From the NCBI GenBank assembly GCA_028713155.1, contig JAQTPA010000016.1, positions 1 to 34,596 of the forward strand: 34,596 nt of DNA, read 5' to 3'. The DNA is from Candidatus Omnitrophota bacterium. Lineage in GTDB: Bacteria; Omnitrophota; Gorgyraeia; Gygaellales; Profunditerraquicolaceae. The position numbers and the translations under genes were made by a program. Of the stretch, positions 7,328-16,022 are shown in pieces (positions within the stretch are counted from its first letter, which is position 1; every line of letters begins with the position of its first letter). The notes beneath the pieces are model-generated. The model worked only from the letters and a program-made list of their open reading frames with translations. It ran no database searches and had not been told where the DNA came from.

Positions 7328-8697
7328 CAATTGCTCCTTTCTATCTCTGCCTCTTCTTTCAGTAAATCCTGGACAAAATGCGTGGAAATATCGCCTTTTA
7401 AGAAAAGCGGGTTCTGCATAAGTTTTAAGTGGAACGGAATAGTAGTCTTTATCGGTGAAACATGAAACTCGGTTAATGCCCGGTACATAATCTTAATTGC
7501 CTCCTGGCGGTTATCCCCATGAACGATCAACTTAGCTATAAGTGAATCATACTGAGACGGGATTGTATAACCAGCGTAGATATGCGTATCTACGCGCACA
7601 TTCGGGCCGCCGGGCAAGACCAGGGTCCCGATTTTGCCCGGTTGAGGCATAAAATTGTTATCCGGGTCTTCGGCATTAATACGGCATTCAATCGCCGCGC
7701 CCCTGATACGGACATCTTCCTGCTTGATCTTCAGTTTTTCCCCCGAGGCAACGCGTATCTGCTCTTTAATCAAGTCTATTCCTGTAACCATCTCGGTAAC
7801 CGGATGCTCGACCTGGATACGGGTATTCATCTCCATAAAGTAAAAATTATTTGTTTTCTCATCCAATAGGAACTCAATCGTCCCACAGCTCACATAATTT
7901 ATGGATTTTATCCCCTTAATGACCATTTCGCCCAGGCGCTTACGCATCTTTGTGTCCACAACGGATGAAGGAGATTCCTCGAGTAACTTTTGATGGCGCC
8001 TTTGAATGCTACAGTCCCTCTCCCCCAGCTGCAGGACATGACCAGAATGGTCGCCGATAATCTGGACTTCAATGTGGCGCGGTTTCTCAATATATTTTTC
8101 AATATAAACATCGGGATTACCAAAATTTGCTTCAGCCTCTGCCTGTGCAGTCATTAAGCTGGATACTAAAGTAAGGTCATTATGGCATATGCGCATCCCT
8201 TTTCCGCCGCCCCCGGAAGCAGCCTTGATGATCACCGGATAGCCTATTAATTTGGCTGTTTTAAGAGCCTCTTCCTTGCTCCTGATTACGTTGGCGCTCC
8301 CCGGGATTATCGGTAAGCCCGCCTTATGCATGGAGGTACGGGCAGCCATCTTATCTCCCATAAGCCGGATATTTTCCGGAGTCGGCCCGATAAAAGTAAT
8401 TTTACAGGATTGGCAGATTTCGGCAAAATGCGGATTTTCGGCTAAAAAACCGTAGCCGGGATGGATTGCTTCTACGTCGGTAATTTCGGCTGCGCTGATG
8501 ATTGCGGGGATGTTTAGGTAACTGCCAGATGATGCTGCCTGGCCTATGCAGATGGCTTCGTCAGCCAGGCGCACATGCAGGGAATCCCTGTCTATTTGTG
8601 AATATACGGCAACAGTCCGGATCCCTAATTCACGGCAGGCGCGTATAATCCTGAGGGCGATTTCGCCGCGGTTAGCAATGAGTATTTTAGAAAACAT
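7327..8697 (-). CDS. accC: Acetyl-CoA carboxylase biotin carboxylase subunit AccC
   Basis: ATP-dependent carboxylation of biotin on AccB, first half-reaction of malonyl-CoA formation. The 456 residues match the full family length: N-terminal [28 protein letters not shown]-grasp glycine loop [56 protein letters not shown], and the active-site block [23 protein letters not shown], then the C-terminal ASGEKL and CRINAEDP blocks. No key residue seems missing. It lies 22 nt after accB, the usual accBC pair. No carboxyltransferase genes are in the window, so pyruvate or other biotin carboxylase use cannot be fully excluded. Confidence 0.95.
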   Translation of the reverse strand: MFSKILIANRGEIALRIIRACRELGIRTVAVYSQIDRDSLHVRLADEAICIGQAASSGSYLNIPAIISAAEITDVEAIHPGYGFLAENPHFAEICQSCKITFIGPTPENIRLMGDKMAARTSMHKAGLPIIPGSANVIRSKEEALKTAKLIGYPVIIKAASGGGGKGMRICHNDLTLVSSLMTAQAEAEANFGNPDVYIEKYIEKPRHIEVQIIGDHSGHVLQLGERDCSIQRRHQKLLEESPSSVVDTKMRKRLGEMVIKGIKSINYVSCGTIEFLLDEKTNNFYFMEMNTRIQVEHPVTEMVTGIDLIKEQIRVASGEKLKIKQEDVRIRGAAIECRINAEDPDNNFMPQPGKIGTLVLPGGPNVRVDTHIYAGYTIPSQYDSLIAKLIVHGDNRQEAIKIMYRALTEFHVSPIKTTIPFHLKLMQNPLFLKGDISTHFVQDLLKEEAEIERSN

Positions 8698-8719
8698 TTA
8701 ATTTTAACTTAACTTCCAA

Positions 8720-9172
8720 TTATGCCGGTTCAATCAGAAAAATGGGCTGGCCAAATTCCACGGGCTCAGCATTATCTACCAGGATTTCCAGGATTTTACC
8801 CTTGACCTCAGATTTAATTTCGTTCATCAGCTTCATTGCTTCAATTATACAGATAACCTGCCCGGGCTCAATATTTTGGCCGACCTCCACATAAGGAACA
8901 GCTTCAGGGCTGGGAGCACGGTAAAAAGTCCCGACCATCGGAGATTTTACCTCTACTGTCTTAACCTGTGACTGCCTGGCTGACTCGCTGATCTGTTTTG
9001 TTCCCGTATCCGCGCTGTTCTGCCGCTCTACAACAATAGGCCCGCTAAAACCTTCAATGCCAGATGAAGTCTTTTTAAGCCTGATCCGCATACCTTCTTT
9101 TTCTATCTCCAACTCAACGAGGCCATTTTCATTCATCAGGTTAACCATCTCTTTTATCTCTTTGATGTTCAT
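8720..9172 (-). CDS. accB: Biotin carboxyl carrier protein AccB
   Basis: Carries biotin for acetyl-CoA carboxylase. A 150-residue protein with an N-terminal helical region (NIKEIKEMVNLMNENGLVELEIEKEG), a linker rich in Ser, Gln and Glu (about 36-72), and a C-terminal biotinyl domain from about residue 75. The biotin attachment motif is EAMKLMNEI with Lys114, and the thumb-like insert FYRAPSPEAVPYVEVGQ typical of true AccB is present. Shine-Dalgarno AGGTGAG precedes ATG 9172. It is separated from efp by a perfect 20-bp palindrome. Confidence 0.95.
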   Translation of the reverse strand: MNIKEIKEMVNLMNENGLVELEIEKEGMRIRLKKTSSGIEGFSGPIVVERQNSADTGTKQISESARQSQVKTVEVKSPMVGTFYRAPSPEAVPYVEVGQNIEPGQVICIIEAMKLMNEIKSEVKGKILEILVDNAEPVEFGQPIFLIEPA

Positions 9173-9197
9173 TTCTCACCTTTCTCCTACGAGGCTC

Positions 9198-9217
9198 CCT
9201 GCCTGCCGGCAGGCAGG
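9198..9217. repeat. Perfect 20-bp palindrome between efp and accB
   Basis: CCTGCCTGCCGGCAGGCAGG is its own reverse complement. It begins 4 nt after the efp stop on the minus strand. As RNA it would form an 8-bp GC-rich hairpin with a CCGG loop, but no T-run follows, so it is unlikely to be a full intrinsic terminator. It could slow decay or lower accB expression. A near-copy lies at 2317-2337, which suggests a dispersed repeat family. Confidence 0.8.
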
Positions 9218-9221
9218 CTCT

Positions 9222-9785
9222 TTAATTAACCCTCTCAACGTATTCGGCGCTACGCGTATCCACTTTGATCCTGTCGCCTACATCAATAAATAATGGCACC
9301 TGGACAGTTGCCCCGGTTTCTATCTCTGCCGGCTTGGTCCCGCTTTTAGCCGTATCCCCTTTTATGCCGGGTTCGGTATGAATAATCTCAACTTCAATAA
9401 AATTAGGAAGGTTGACCGTAAGAAAATCATTTTTATAGAAATACCCCATTACCTCCAGGTTGTCTTTCAGGAACTTCGCCCTATCTCCGACATTATCCTC
9501 GGAAACGGTAACCTCTTCAAAATTATCCTGGTCCATAAAATGGTAGAGGTGCCCGGAGTTATACTGGTATTGCAGCTTCCTTTCATCCACAAATGCCTGT
9601 TCTATTTTTTCATCGCCCCGGAAAGTCTTCTCCTGGATATTGGAATTCTTCATATTCCTTAGCTTAGCCCGCACAAAAGCCGCGCCCTTGCCGGGTTTCA
9701 CGTGCTGAGCGTCTACGACCACATAAACAGCATCATCTACCAAAATAGTTACCCCGGATTTAATTTCATTTATGGACAAAGCCAC
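9222..9785 (-). CDS. efp: Translation elongation factor P
   Basis: Relieves ribosome stalling at polyproline. The 187 residues fit the family: an N-terminal KOW-like domain with the tip loop HVKPGKGAAFVRAKLRN (Lys33 at the position modified in many EF-Ps), a middle OB domain and a C-terminal OB domain ending in GDRIKVDTRSAEYVERV. A Lys at the tip fits the EpmA type or unmodified types, not the EarP rhamnosylation type with Arg. The start is GTG at 9785, 6 nt after GAGG, within the last codons of the M24 peptidase gene; the other option, TTG at 9779, is less well spaced. Pairing with an Xaa-Pro-type peptidase and accBC is common in bacteria. Confidence 0.95.
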   Translation of the reverse strand: MALSINEIKSGVTILVDDAVYVVVDAQHVKPGKGAAFVRAKLRNMKNSNIQEKTFRGDEKIEQAFVDERKLQYQYNSGHLYHFMDQDNFEEVTVSEDNVGDRAKFLKDNLEVMGYFYKNDFLTVNLPNFIEVEIIHTEPGIKGDTAKSGTKPAEIETGATVQVPLFIDVGDRIKVDTRSAEYVERVN

Positions 9786-10827
9786 TGAGCACCTCGCATC
9801 CCTTCTTGGTTACTAAAATCATATCCTCTATTCTTATTCCAAACTTGCCTGTCAGATAAACAGCCGGCTCAACCGTAAAAACCATGCCCGGAAGTAAAAC
9901 CCCCCCAAAATTAGCTGATATTGACGGAGCCTCATGTGTTTCCAGGCCTACTCCGTGGCCTAAGCTATGACCAAAAAATTTTGCGTAACCCTTGTCCGCT
10001 ATGTAGTTACGCGCCAAGGCATCAATCCTAGCTATCTCTTCACCCGGCCGGATCTTAGTTATTGCTTTTCTCTGCGCCTCAAGGACAATATCATAAATAC
10101 GCTGGGTAAGATCTTTAATTTTATCTGAAAAGAAGACCCTTGTCAAGTCAGATTTATAGCCAAAATAATCCACCCCGATATCAATCAGCACTAGTTCGCC
10201 TTCCCGGATCTTTTTCTGCCCCGGACGATGATGCGGGTAGGCAGAATTAGGGCCGGAGGCGACAATAATATCAAAAGCCGCGCCAATCGCTCCGTTATAA
10301 CGGATAAACCTTTCCAATTCTGCAGCAACTTCCAGTTCTTTTGTCCCCGGCTTAATAAAGCTTCTAACAAATTGCAGGGCCAGGCCGGTAATCTTAAGCG
10401 CCTCTCTTATTTTTTCTATTTCCCCGGCATCCTTAACCTGCCTCAAACTTTCAATCAAACTGTGCGTAGGTATTAAATATTCACCGGGCCGAAGATACCC
10501 TTTAATCTTTCTATATTCGGCATAAGCCATATGCCTGCCTTCAAAACCTATTCTTTTTAGCTGTAAGTCCCGGCAGGTGTTGGCGATAATTTCAAATACC
10601 GAGCCGTTAATCTTCTTCAGGCTAGCCCACCTTTTAAGTTTAGGCTTTACTTCCTGCGCGTACCTGGAATCGGTAAAGTAAACTATTTCTTTTTTAGCTG
10701 CTAAAAGATAAGCGTCACAGGAAGTAAAACCGCTAAGATAGGATATGTTCGCGGGAGATGAAACAATGAAGCCCTCGAGGTTTTCTTGTTTTAGACGTTT
10801 TAAAAATTTTTGCAGGCGCGCTCTCAT
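9766..10827 (-). CDS. M24B Xaa-Pro aminopeptidase/dipeptidase family protein
   Basis: Cleaves N-terminal residues or dipeptides next to proline. The 353 residues show a creatinase-like N-terminal domain (ISYLSGFTSCDAYLLA...FTDSRYAQE) and a C-terminal pita-bread domain with all five metal ligands: Asp in DIGVDYFG and SDLTRVF, His in GHSLGHGVGLETHE, Glu in VFTVEPAVYL and Glu in GIRIEDM. Aminopeptidase (PepP or YpdF type) and prolidase (PepQ) cannot be told apart from sequence, so no symbol is given. The start overlaps the aroQ stop as TAATG, and the end overlaps efp by 20 nt. The pair pepQ-like/efp is a common conserved neighbourhood. Confidence 0.92.
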   Translation of the reverse strand: MRARLQKFLKRLKQENLEGFIVSSPANISYLSGFTSCDAYLLAAKKEIVYFTDSRYAQEVKPKLKRWASLKKINGSVFEIIANTCRDLQLKRIGFEGRHMAYAEYRKIKGYLRPGEYLIPTHSLIESLRQVKDAGEIEKIREALKITGLALQFVRSFIKPGTKELEVAAELERFIRYNGAIGAAFDIIVASGPNSAYPHHRPGQKKIREGELVLIDIGVDYFGYKSDLTRVFFSDKIKDLTQRIYDIVLEAQRKAITKIRPGEEIARIDALARNYIADKGYAKFFGHSLGHGVGLETHEAPSISANFGGVLLPGMVFTVEPAVYLTGKFGIRIEDMILVTKKGCEVLSGFVHK

Positions 10828-11264
10828 TATGCATCAAGTAAGTCCAGCAGGGCCTCAAGCCCCAATAGGTAGCTCTTGGCGCCAAAACCCAGAATCGAAC
10901 CCTTAACTACGGGGCTGATAAGAGATTTTTGCCGGAATTCTTCGCGGGAATAAATATTGGATAAATGCACTTCTATAGCCGGTATTCCGCAAGCGGAGAG
11001 CGCATCCCTTACGGCCACGCTCGTATGCGTATAGGCAGCCGGATTAATCAAAATAGCGTTAAATTTTCCCCTGGCCTTACCGATTAAATCTACGATCTCG
11101 CCTTCATGGTTAGATTGCTTAATGACCAGGCTAGCTTTTCTTTTTTGGGCTATTTTCTTAAGGCTACTGTTAATGGTTGCTAAGGTCACCTTACCGTAAA
11201 CCTGAGGTTCTCGCTGCCCTAGTAGATTTAGATTCGGACCGTGGATCACCAGTATTTTTTTCAT
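10827..11264 (-). CDS. aroQ: 3-dehydroquinate dehydratase, type II
   Basis: Third step of the shikimate pathway. A 145-residue protein with the full type II signature: [20 protein letters not shown] (the flexible-loop catalytic Tyr23 in YG), [30 protein letters not shown] and [18 protein letters not shown] 11264 gives the standard [13 protein letters not shown] start; an in-frame TTG at 11288 would add eight basic residues inside the upstream gene and is rejected. It begins 4 nt after the Trm112-like stop. It is the only shikimate gene in the window, so regulation is probably that of the whole operon. Confidence 0.95.
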   Translation of the reverse strand: MKKILVIHGPNLNLLGQREPQVYGKVTLATINSSLKKIAQKRKASLVIKQSNHEGEIVDLIGKARGKFNAILINPAAYTHTSVAVRDALSACGIPAIEVHLSNIYSREEFRQKSLISPVVKGSILGFGAKSYLLGLEALLDLLDA

Positions 11265-11268
11265 AATT

Positions 11269-11424
11269 TTAATCTTCCGCTTCGTCAATCAGCATTACCG
11301 GAATGCCATCTTTTATGGGGTATTTCTTGCCGCATTTTTTACAAACGATCTTATTACCTTTCAGCTCCACATCCGCTTTGCAACCGGGGCAGGCTAAAAT
11401 ATCCAGTAACTCTTTATCGATCAT
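11269..11424 (-). CDS. Trm112-like zinc-ribbon protein
   Basis: A 51-residue gene that starts with [15 protein letters not shown]. The four Cys residues (12, 15, 28, 31) form two CxxC knuckles, and the end [15 protein letters not shown] is the classic Trm112/YcaR ending. Eukaryotic and archaeal Trm112 activates methyltransferases; the bacterial role is not settled, though links to cell-envelope or methyltransferase partners are known. ATG 11424 overlaps the DUF1844 stop (ATGA). It sits in the common bacterial context of small conserved genes near translation genes. Confidence 0.88.
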   Translation of the reverse strand: MIDKELLDILACPGCKADVELKGNKIVCKKCGKKYPIKDGIPVMLIDEAED

Positions 11425-11705
11425 TTGGCTTCTCCTTTGCCTTTGGTAAGATAGGACGTTCTTAACTCATAGAGCAGGTTCTCTAAAAGAGCTGCTTCCT
11501 CCTCGCTCAGATTTCCCTTGGTTTTTTCCTGGAGCATCCCTAAGGTATCAATAATGAATTTTGCCTGGGGTAAATCCTCTTCATTCTTGCGGGTAACCGG
11601 ATTCGCAAGCTGGCCTAAAAAAATGGAAGCCTGTAAAGAAAGCGTGCTGATAAAAAATTTAAAATCCGGAACAGGAGGCATAAATTCTTTCCTTTTATCT
11701 TCCAT
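11421..11705 (-). CDS. DUF1844 family protein
   Basis: A 94-residue soluble protein of unknown function. The block DFKFFISTLSLQASIFLGQL followed by LPQAKFIIDTLGMLQEKTKG and EEEAALLENLLYELRTSYL matches DUF1844, a small helical family widespread in bacteria and often near translation or cell-envelope genes. There is no signal peptide, though the first helix is quite hydrophobic. It lies 1 nt after the MEMO-type gene and overlaps the Trm112-like gene (ATGA). The family call is confident; no function can be proposed. Confidence 0.85.
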   Translation of the reverse strand: MEDKRKEFMPPVPDFKFFISTLSLQASIFLGQLANPVTRKNEEDLPQAKFIIDTLGMLQEKTKGNLSEEEAALLENLLYELRTSYLTKGKGEAK

Positions 11706-11706
11706 A

Positions 11707-12531
11707 TTAGTTTATGATTATGCCGGCATAGCCGACAACCGCGCTCTCATCGCCGGTTGAATCCGCGCTGGTCTGGTATTTTACCAGCCGGGCGCCTTTA
11801 GCGCCTAAAGAGTTAACCGCAGCTAACATCGCTATCACCGGAGCATAGCCGCACATCGAAATATTAGAATTTTTTACTTCCCGCATTAGCTTATCCGGAT
11901 TAAGCTCTAAGATGGCCGCAATTGCTTTTTTATCCTTCTCCACGGCTGCGCTTTGCGGTTCGTAATGGGTCAGGTCCGAACTGGCGACCAGCAGGGTCCT
12001 CTCTTTTAAACCGGCATCTTGAATAACCCCGGCAATCTCTTCCCCTATTTTTTTAAGCACTGTCAAATCATCCGACATAAACGCGATGGGTACAATTTCA
12101 AAAGCATCTTTAAAATACTGTAAAATCGGCAATTCTACCTCTAAAGAATGTTCCCGGGCATGCGCCAGGCTATCATTCTCTAAATATTTTGACCCGACCA
12201 GTATACTTTTGGCTAATAGCGTATCTATATTTACCCGGCCCAGGGGCGTCTGCCATGCGCCTTCAGCCATTAAGCTGTACACTGCCCCGTTACCGGTATG
12301 ATTAGGCCCCAAAAGGACTACTTTATCTTTTATATTGATCCTGGCAACGGTCTGGCTGGCTACCCTGCCCGAATATTGATACCCGGCATGAGGAAGCAGG
12401 CAGGCTAAAGCGTCTATTTTTACCTCTTGGCCATCGATAAAACCGCCGATTTGTTCTTGGATATCCGAAGCTTTCGCCGGATAGAACTGGCCGGCTACCT
12501 GCGCCCGGCGTATTTTAGATATTTCCGTCAT
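11707..12531 (-). CDS. amrB: MEMO1-family protein (AmmeMemoRadiSam system protein B)
   Basis: A 274-residue MEMO homologue, related to class III extradiol dioxygenases. Metal-site-type motifs are visible: [12 protein letters not shown] at the start, [11 protein letters not shown] (His), [10 protein letters not shown] (His), [16 protein letters not shown] (Glu, His) and SSDLTHYEP (His). The end [12 protein letters not shown] is typical of the family. In many bacteria amrB is grouped with AMMECR1 (amrA) and a radical-SAM gene (amrS). Neither is in this window, so it is an orphan here; its enzymatic activity is not established. It overlaps the sugar-isomerase-like gene by 17 nt. Confidence 0.88.
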   Translation of the reverse strand: MTEISKIRRAQVAGQFYPAKASDIQEQIGGFIDGQEVKIDALACLLPHAGYQYSGRVASQTVARINIKDKVVLLGPNHTGNGAVYSLMAEGAWQTPLGRVNIDTLLAKSILVGSKYLENDSLAHAREHSLEVELPILQYFKDAFEIVPIAFMSDDLTVLKKIGEEIAGVIQDAGLKERTLLVASSDLTHYEPQSAAVEKDKKAIAAILELNPDKLMREVKNSNISMCGYAPVIAMLAAVNSLGAKGARLVKYQTSADSTGDESAVVGYAGIIIN

Positions 12532-13438
12532 ATATATTTTCCAAAAATTCTTTGCTTTTCTTGATATCCTGGGGCGAAGCCGGATAATGCGCTTCCATAA
12601 CTTTTAGGGTCTCTTTCTTCAGGTAAGGCGCAAGCTCTAAGAAATTTAGATCTCCGTTAACCGGCGCCTGATGGTCCTGGCAGCCAATTATATTATGCAG
12701 ATGTATGCCGACCATATTTTGAGCATATGCATCCAGGTAATCTTTATGACGGGCAAACCCCAGATTCTCCATAACCTGGGCATGACCGGTATCGTGCCAG
12801 TAAAAAATATGGGAGGATTTAAATTCCTCCAGGATTATGCCTATCTCCTGCAGATTAGGTATCTCGCGGTAATAAAACCTGTTTTCTATGCCTAAATAGA
12901 CCTCCTGGCTTTGAGCGTAGGCATTTAATTCTTCCAAAGACCTGAGGGTATAATCAAAAAATGGCTGGGCAATGGTCGCCCTTTCCCTCAAGGTATCTTC
13001 TTTTACCTGAAGAAAGACAGGAGTATCTTTAAGCCCGAGGTCATAAAGTTCAATAAGTTTTTTTGTCTGGTCCGGCATCTGGACCCTGCCGCAATGCAAA
13101 ACAACTACCTTAGCTCCTAAAAGCCTGGCTGTATCTATGGTTATCTTAGTGTATTTTATGGCTAAATCCCGCTCCTCTTTATTAAAAGAAGACATGGAAT
13201 AGCAATCCGGCAGGGCATCCTGGCGCAGAAAACCTTCGGGAATAGGGCAATAATTATGCACACTGCCGATGTGAAATGCGTTATTCGCGCTCAGCCGGCC
13301 AATCTCGGATACCATCGCGGCGGTTAAATTAAAACTAAGCTCTAAATCCGCAAAGCCCAGCTTTTTTATTTCAAAGAGCAGATTTTTGACGTTAGTGTGG
13401 CGTGCAGCGTTCCAGGAAGTTGAAATAGCCAGAGGCAT
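12515..13438 (-). CDS. TIM-barrel sugar phosphate isomerase/epimerase or endonuclease IV-like protein
   Basis: A 307-residue xylose-isomerase-like TIM barrel. It starts [11 protein letters not shown], then shows [46 protein letters not shown] and VMEAHYPAS. The Glu, Asp, His and Glu in the last four blocks are the expected metal ligands of the AP_endonuc_2 superfamily. The substrate cannot be read from sequence. Its ATG 13438 is 2 nt after the rpsU stop, so it is probably expressed from the rpsU promoter. DNA-repair endonuclease IV is unlikely because that family has other, more complete metal-binding signatures. Confidence 0.8.
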   Translation of the reverse strand: MPLAISTSWNAARHTNVKNLLFEIKKLGFADLELSFNLTAAMVSEIGRLSANNAFHIGSVHNYCPIPEGFLRQDALPDCYSMSSFNKEERDLAIKYTKITIDTARLLGAKVVVLHCGRVQMPDQTKKLIELYDLGLKDTPVFLQVKEDTLRERATIAQPFFDYTLRSLEELNAYAQSQEVYLGIENRFYYREIPNLQEIGIILEEFKSSHIFYWHDTGHAQVMENLGFARHKDYLDAYAQNMVGIHLHNIIGCQDHQAPVNGDLNFLELAPYLKKETLKVMEAHYPASPQDIKKSKEFLENIYDGNI

Positions 13439-13440
13439 TC

Positions 13441-13602
13441 TTATCTTCTCTCTTTGGCCCTCTTTCTCTTACGCTCACTGGGTTTCTCGTAATGCTTGCG
13501 GTCCCGGACTTCTCTGAGGATGCCTTCCTGTTCAATTTTCTTCTTAAAACGGCGCAGTGCCGATTCAAAAGACTCATCTCTCTTAACTTCGACTTCTGAC
13601 AA
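13441..13602 (-). CDS. rpsU: 30S ribosomal protein bS21
   Basis: A 53-residue basic protein matching bS21: [21 protein letters not shown], then [20 protein letters not shown] and a Lys/Arg tail. The start was set by the ribosome site: AAGGAG sits 9 nt before a TTG at 13602, giving (M)[10 protein letters not shown], the usual bS21 N-terminus. An in-frame ATG at 13611 directly abuts AAGGAG and would add three residues with no workable spacing. It is the first gene after the strong promoter at 13661-13689 and likely heads the long operon. Confidence 0.93.
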   Translation of the reverse strand: MSEVEVKRDESFESALRRFKKKIEQEGILREVRDRKHYEKPSERKRKRAKERR

Positions 13603-13660
13603 TATAATCATCTCCTTTCCTTAAATAAATAACCCGCTAAAAATAGGCTAGATTGGATTT

Positions 13661-13689
13661 AATATACCACTCTTTACGGGGAGTGTCAA
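13661..13689 (-). promoter_or_regulatory. Sigma70-type promoter of the rpsU operon
   Basis: On the minus strand TTGACA (13684-13689) is followed by a 17-nt spacer and TATATT (13661-13666). The -35 box is consensus and overlaps the tilS stop codon. Transcription would start near 13654, giving a leader of about 50 nt before rpsU with AAGGAG. It is the best promoter match in this part of the window. Confidence 0.85.
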
Positions 13690-14669
13690 CAGCTTGTGCT
13701 GCCGTGCCTACAATAGAAAAGAATACTCTTAGCCTTCTTAAGTACCACTATGCCTTTAGGCAGATCAACAATGGAATTTACCGGGCGGTTGGCGATTAAG
13801 TCCTCAATTTCCTTTACATGCGCAAAGGTTATCCGGCGGGTTGAGCCCTGGAGCCGGGATATATTCAAGCGCAAGATAAGCCTTTGCATTGCCGGATGCA
13901 GTTTTAAGAATTTGGCGATATCTATCCGGTTGTGCTTTCCCTCGGCTAAGCTCAGGGCTTGCCGGTTCAAGTAATCATAATCAAAAGCAATGCTTTCAGC
14001 CATATTGCTTAAAACATCCTTTATGCGCGGGTTATATTGCTCTTTAAGCAAGGGGATTAATTTATTACGGAGCTTATTCCTGAAATAAACATCCTGAAAG
14101 TTTGTTTTATCGATACGCGGCTTGATTCTTTTTCTCTTTAGGAATGCCTCTATCTCCCTGCGCTGCACCCGGATTAACGGACGGATAACTGTAAAACCGT
14201 AGAGTTTTCTTTTAGGAATAATCCCGGCTAAACCGTAGAGGCCGGTGCCCCTTAAAATCCGCATCAGCACTGTTTCAGCCTGATCATCCAAATTATGCGC
14301 TAAAGCAATTTTATCCGCTTTGATTCCCTTAGCCACCTTCAGTAAAAACTCTAAACGCGCGTTCCGGGCAATTTCCTCAAGTGAGCCTTTTTTAGCTAAT
14401 CCTCTTACATTTATTTTGCCGGTAACAACGGGGATACCGAGCTTAACCCCTAAGCATTTAACGAACTCCGCATCTTTCTTTGAGCCCTTACGCAGCATAT
14501 GGTCTAGATGTGCGATTTGTAACTTAAACCCTAAAACTCGGCTTAAGGCCTGCAACAAATAAAGCAGACAAACAGAGTCTGCTCCGCCGGAGACAGCGAC
14601 CAGCACCAAATCCCCTCTGTCAATCAGCTTATACCTTCCGATTGTATCCTTTAGCTTAACCAGAATCAT
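13686..14669 (-). CDS. tilS: tRNA(Ile)-lysidine synthase TilS
   Basis: Uses ATP to put lysine on C34 of the CAU-anticodon isoleucine tRNA, changing its decoding to AUA. The 327-residue protein has the PP-loop SGGADS (27-32), then IAHLDHMLRKGS, EEIARNARLEFL, ALAHNLDDQAETVLMRILRGTGLYGLAGI and VIRPLI, FRNKLRNKLIPLL, all typical of TilS. It lacks a long C-terminal domain, as in the short forms. ATG 14669 fits the family start, but has no Shine-Dalgarno and lies only 7 nt from a -10-like box, so the mRNA is probably leaderless. A CAU tRNA that might be its substrate lies at 17649-17725. Confidence 0.94.
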   Translation of the reverse strand: MILVKLKDTIGRYKLIDRGDLVLVAVSGGADSVCLLYLLQALSRVLGFKLQIAHLDHMLRKGSKKDAEFVKCLGVKLGIPVVTGKINVRGLAKKGSLEEIARNARLEFLLKVAKGIKADKIALAHNLDDQAETVLMRILRGTGLYGLAGIIPKRKLYGFTVIRPLIRVQRREIEAFLKRKRIKPRIDKTNFQDVYFRNKLRNKLIPLLKEQYNPRIKDVLSNMAESIAFDYDYLNRQALSLAEGKHNRIDIAKFLKLHPAMQRLILRLNISRLQGSTRRITFAHVKEIEDLIANRPVNSIVDLPKGIVVLKKAKSILFYCRHGSTSC

Positions 14670-14676
14670 TGTATAA

Positions 14677-14705
14677 ATATTAGCATAACCCGGCTGCTTT
14701 GAAAA
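14677..14705 (-). promoter_or_regulatory. Candidate tilS promoter (leaderless)
   Basis: On the minus strand TTTTCA (14700-14705), a 17-nt spacer and TAATAT (14677-14682). Each box matches 4 of 6 consensus bases, so the match is moderate. Only 7 nt separate the -10 box from the tilS ATG, which would put the transcription start at or next to the A of ATG. It faces away from the promoter at 14715-14743. Confidence 0.5.
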
Positions 14706-14714
14706 GATTTAAGA

Positions 14715-14743
14715 TTGACTTTTTACTTTTTAAAGTGTAAATT
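14715..14743 (+). promoter_or_regulatory. Candidate flippase-gene promoter (leaderless)
   Basis: TTGACT (14715-14720), a 17-nt spacer and TAAATT (14738-14743). The ATG at 14751 follows 7 nt after the -10 box and there is no Shine-Dalgarno in TTGAATGCG before it. Transcription would start at or just before the start codon. Confidence 0.6.
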
Positions 14744-14750
14744 GAATGCG

Positions 14751-16022
14751 ATGGACAAAAAAATAATCACGCCGAAAGAAAAAAGGGTTATCTTAGAGAA
14801 CTTTACTTCGCTTTCTACCCTGCAAGGAATCAGTTATCTCATCCCCCTGGTTATCCTGCCATACCTGATCAGAGTAATCGGCCCTGAAAAATTCGGCCTG
14901 ATCGCCTTTGCCCAGGCATTAATCCAGTACTTTATGATTTTCACGGATTACGGGTTCAGCCTGACCGCAACCAGAAAGATATCTTTATGCAAAGACCAAA
15001 AACAGGCCTCTACAATATTTTCGACAGTAATGACCGTAAAATTCATTCTTGCTTTTTTAAGTTATTTAATCTTACTGTTCCTGATAAACGCTATCCCTAA
15101 GTTCAGGCATGACTGGCTGCTCTATGTATTCAGCTTCGGAGCGGTTATCGGAAATACCCTCTTTCCGGTCTGGTTATTCCAGGGGGCCGAAAAAATGAAG
15201 TTCATAACCATAATCAATATTATCGGCGGCATAATCTATACGGTTTCGCTTTTTATATTTGTGAAAGAGCCTGCGGATTATCTCCTTGTACCTTTACTGA
15301 ACTCCCTGTTTTTTATAATAACCGGGCTTTTGGGGCTCTATATTGCCTTTAAGGAGTTTGACCTGGAATTCGTATTTCAAAGTTATAGCAACATAAGGGA
15401 GGAATTAAAAACGGGCTGGGAGATCTTTATTTCTATCGTCGCCATAAATACCTATACCGCCACGCGTATCTTTGCCGTTGGCCTTCTCACCAATAATACG
15501 CTAACCGGTTACTACTCCATCGCCGAAAAAATAACCGGTGTTATCCAGGCATTCCCCCTTGCTTCTCTCTCGCAGGCAATCTATCCGAGGATAAGCAAGA
15601 TCTTCGCTAAAAGTAAACGCCGGGCCTTAAGGCTAATGCATAAAGTCCAGCATTCCACCACCCTGACCTACCTATTGGCTATACCGGTGCTTTTTTTCCT
15701 TTCGCCTGTGATTGTAAAAATCGCCTGCGGGAAAAATTATCCAGAGGTAGTAATCAGCTTGAAACTCCTGCTTCTATCAATGTTCTTTATTAGCGCCAAT
15801 GCCTTTAAGGTCCAGTTTTTACTGGTTTGCGGAAGGCCGGATATCTACTCCAGGATACATGTCCTGGCAGCGCTCCTGGGCTTGCCGTTAATCTTTATCT
15901 TTATCCACTATTTTTCTTATTTGGGGGCGGCGGCGGCAACCATAACCATTGAAACAATTATCTTTATTTCTACCTCACAAATACTCTACGCCCTGACCAA
16001 TAATTATAGAAAACCCCGTTAA
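14751..16022 (+). CDS. Wzx-type oligosaccharide flippase (polysaccharide transporter)
   Basis: A 423-residue integral membrane protein of the MATE/MOP exporter superfamily, with about 12 to 14 hydrophobic helices. The N-terminal NFTSLSTLQGISYLIPLVILPYLIRVIGPEKFGLIAFAQ pattern is typical of RfbX/Wzx proteins, which move lipid-linked sugar units across the inner membrane for O-antigen, capsule or similar polymers. No glycosyltransferases flank it, so its sugar is unknown and it is an isolated flippase gene. ATG 14751 begins MDKKIITPKEKR; an in-frame TTG at 14715 lies in the -35 box and is rejected. Its stop is 3 nt from the start of a terminator hairpin that serves mainly the opposite strand. 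Confidence 0.88.
   Translation: MDKKIITPKEKRVILENFTSLSTLQGISYLIPLVILPYLIRVIGPEKFGLIAFAQALIQYFMIFTDYGFSLTATRKISLCKDQKQASTIFSTVMTVKFILAFLSYLILLFLINAIPKFRHDWLLYVFSFGAVIGNTLFPVWLFQGAEKMKFITIINIIGGIIYTVSLFIFVKEPADYLLVPLLNSLFFIITGLLGLYIAFKEFDLEFVFQSYSNIREELKTGWEIFISIVAINTYTATRIFAVGLLTNNTLTGYYSIAEKITGVIQAFPLASLSQAIYPRISKIFAKSKRRALRLMHKVQHSTTLTYLLAIPVLFFLSPVIVKIACGKNYPEVVISLKLLLLSMFFISANAFKVQFLLVCGRPDIYSRIHVLAALLGLPLIFIFIHYFSYLGAAAATITIETIIFISTSQILYALTNNYRKPR

Noticed and set aside
13392-13577. Minus-strand 61-codon open frame at the rpsU locus
   Set aside because: It is another frame over rpsU and the start of the isomerase gene; the rpsU frame has the bS21 pattern and the ribosome site.
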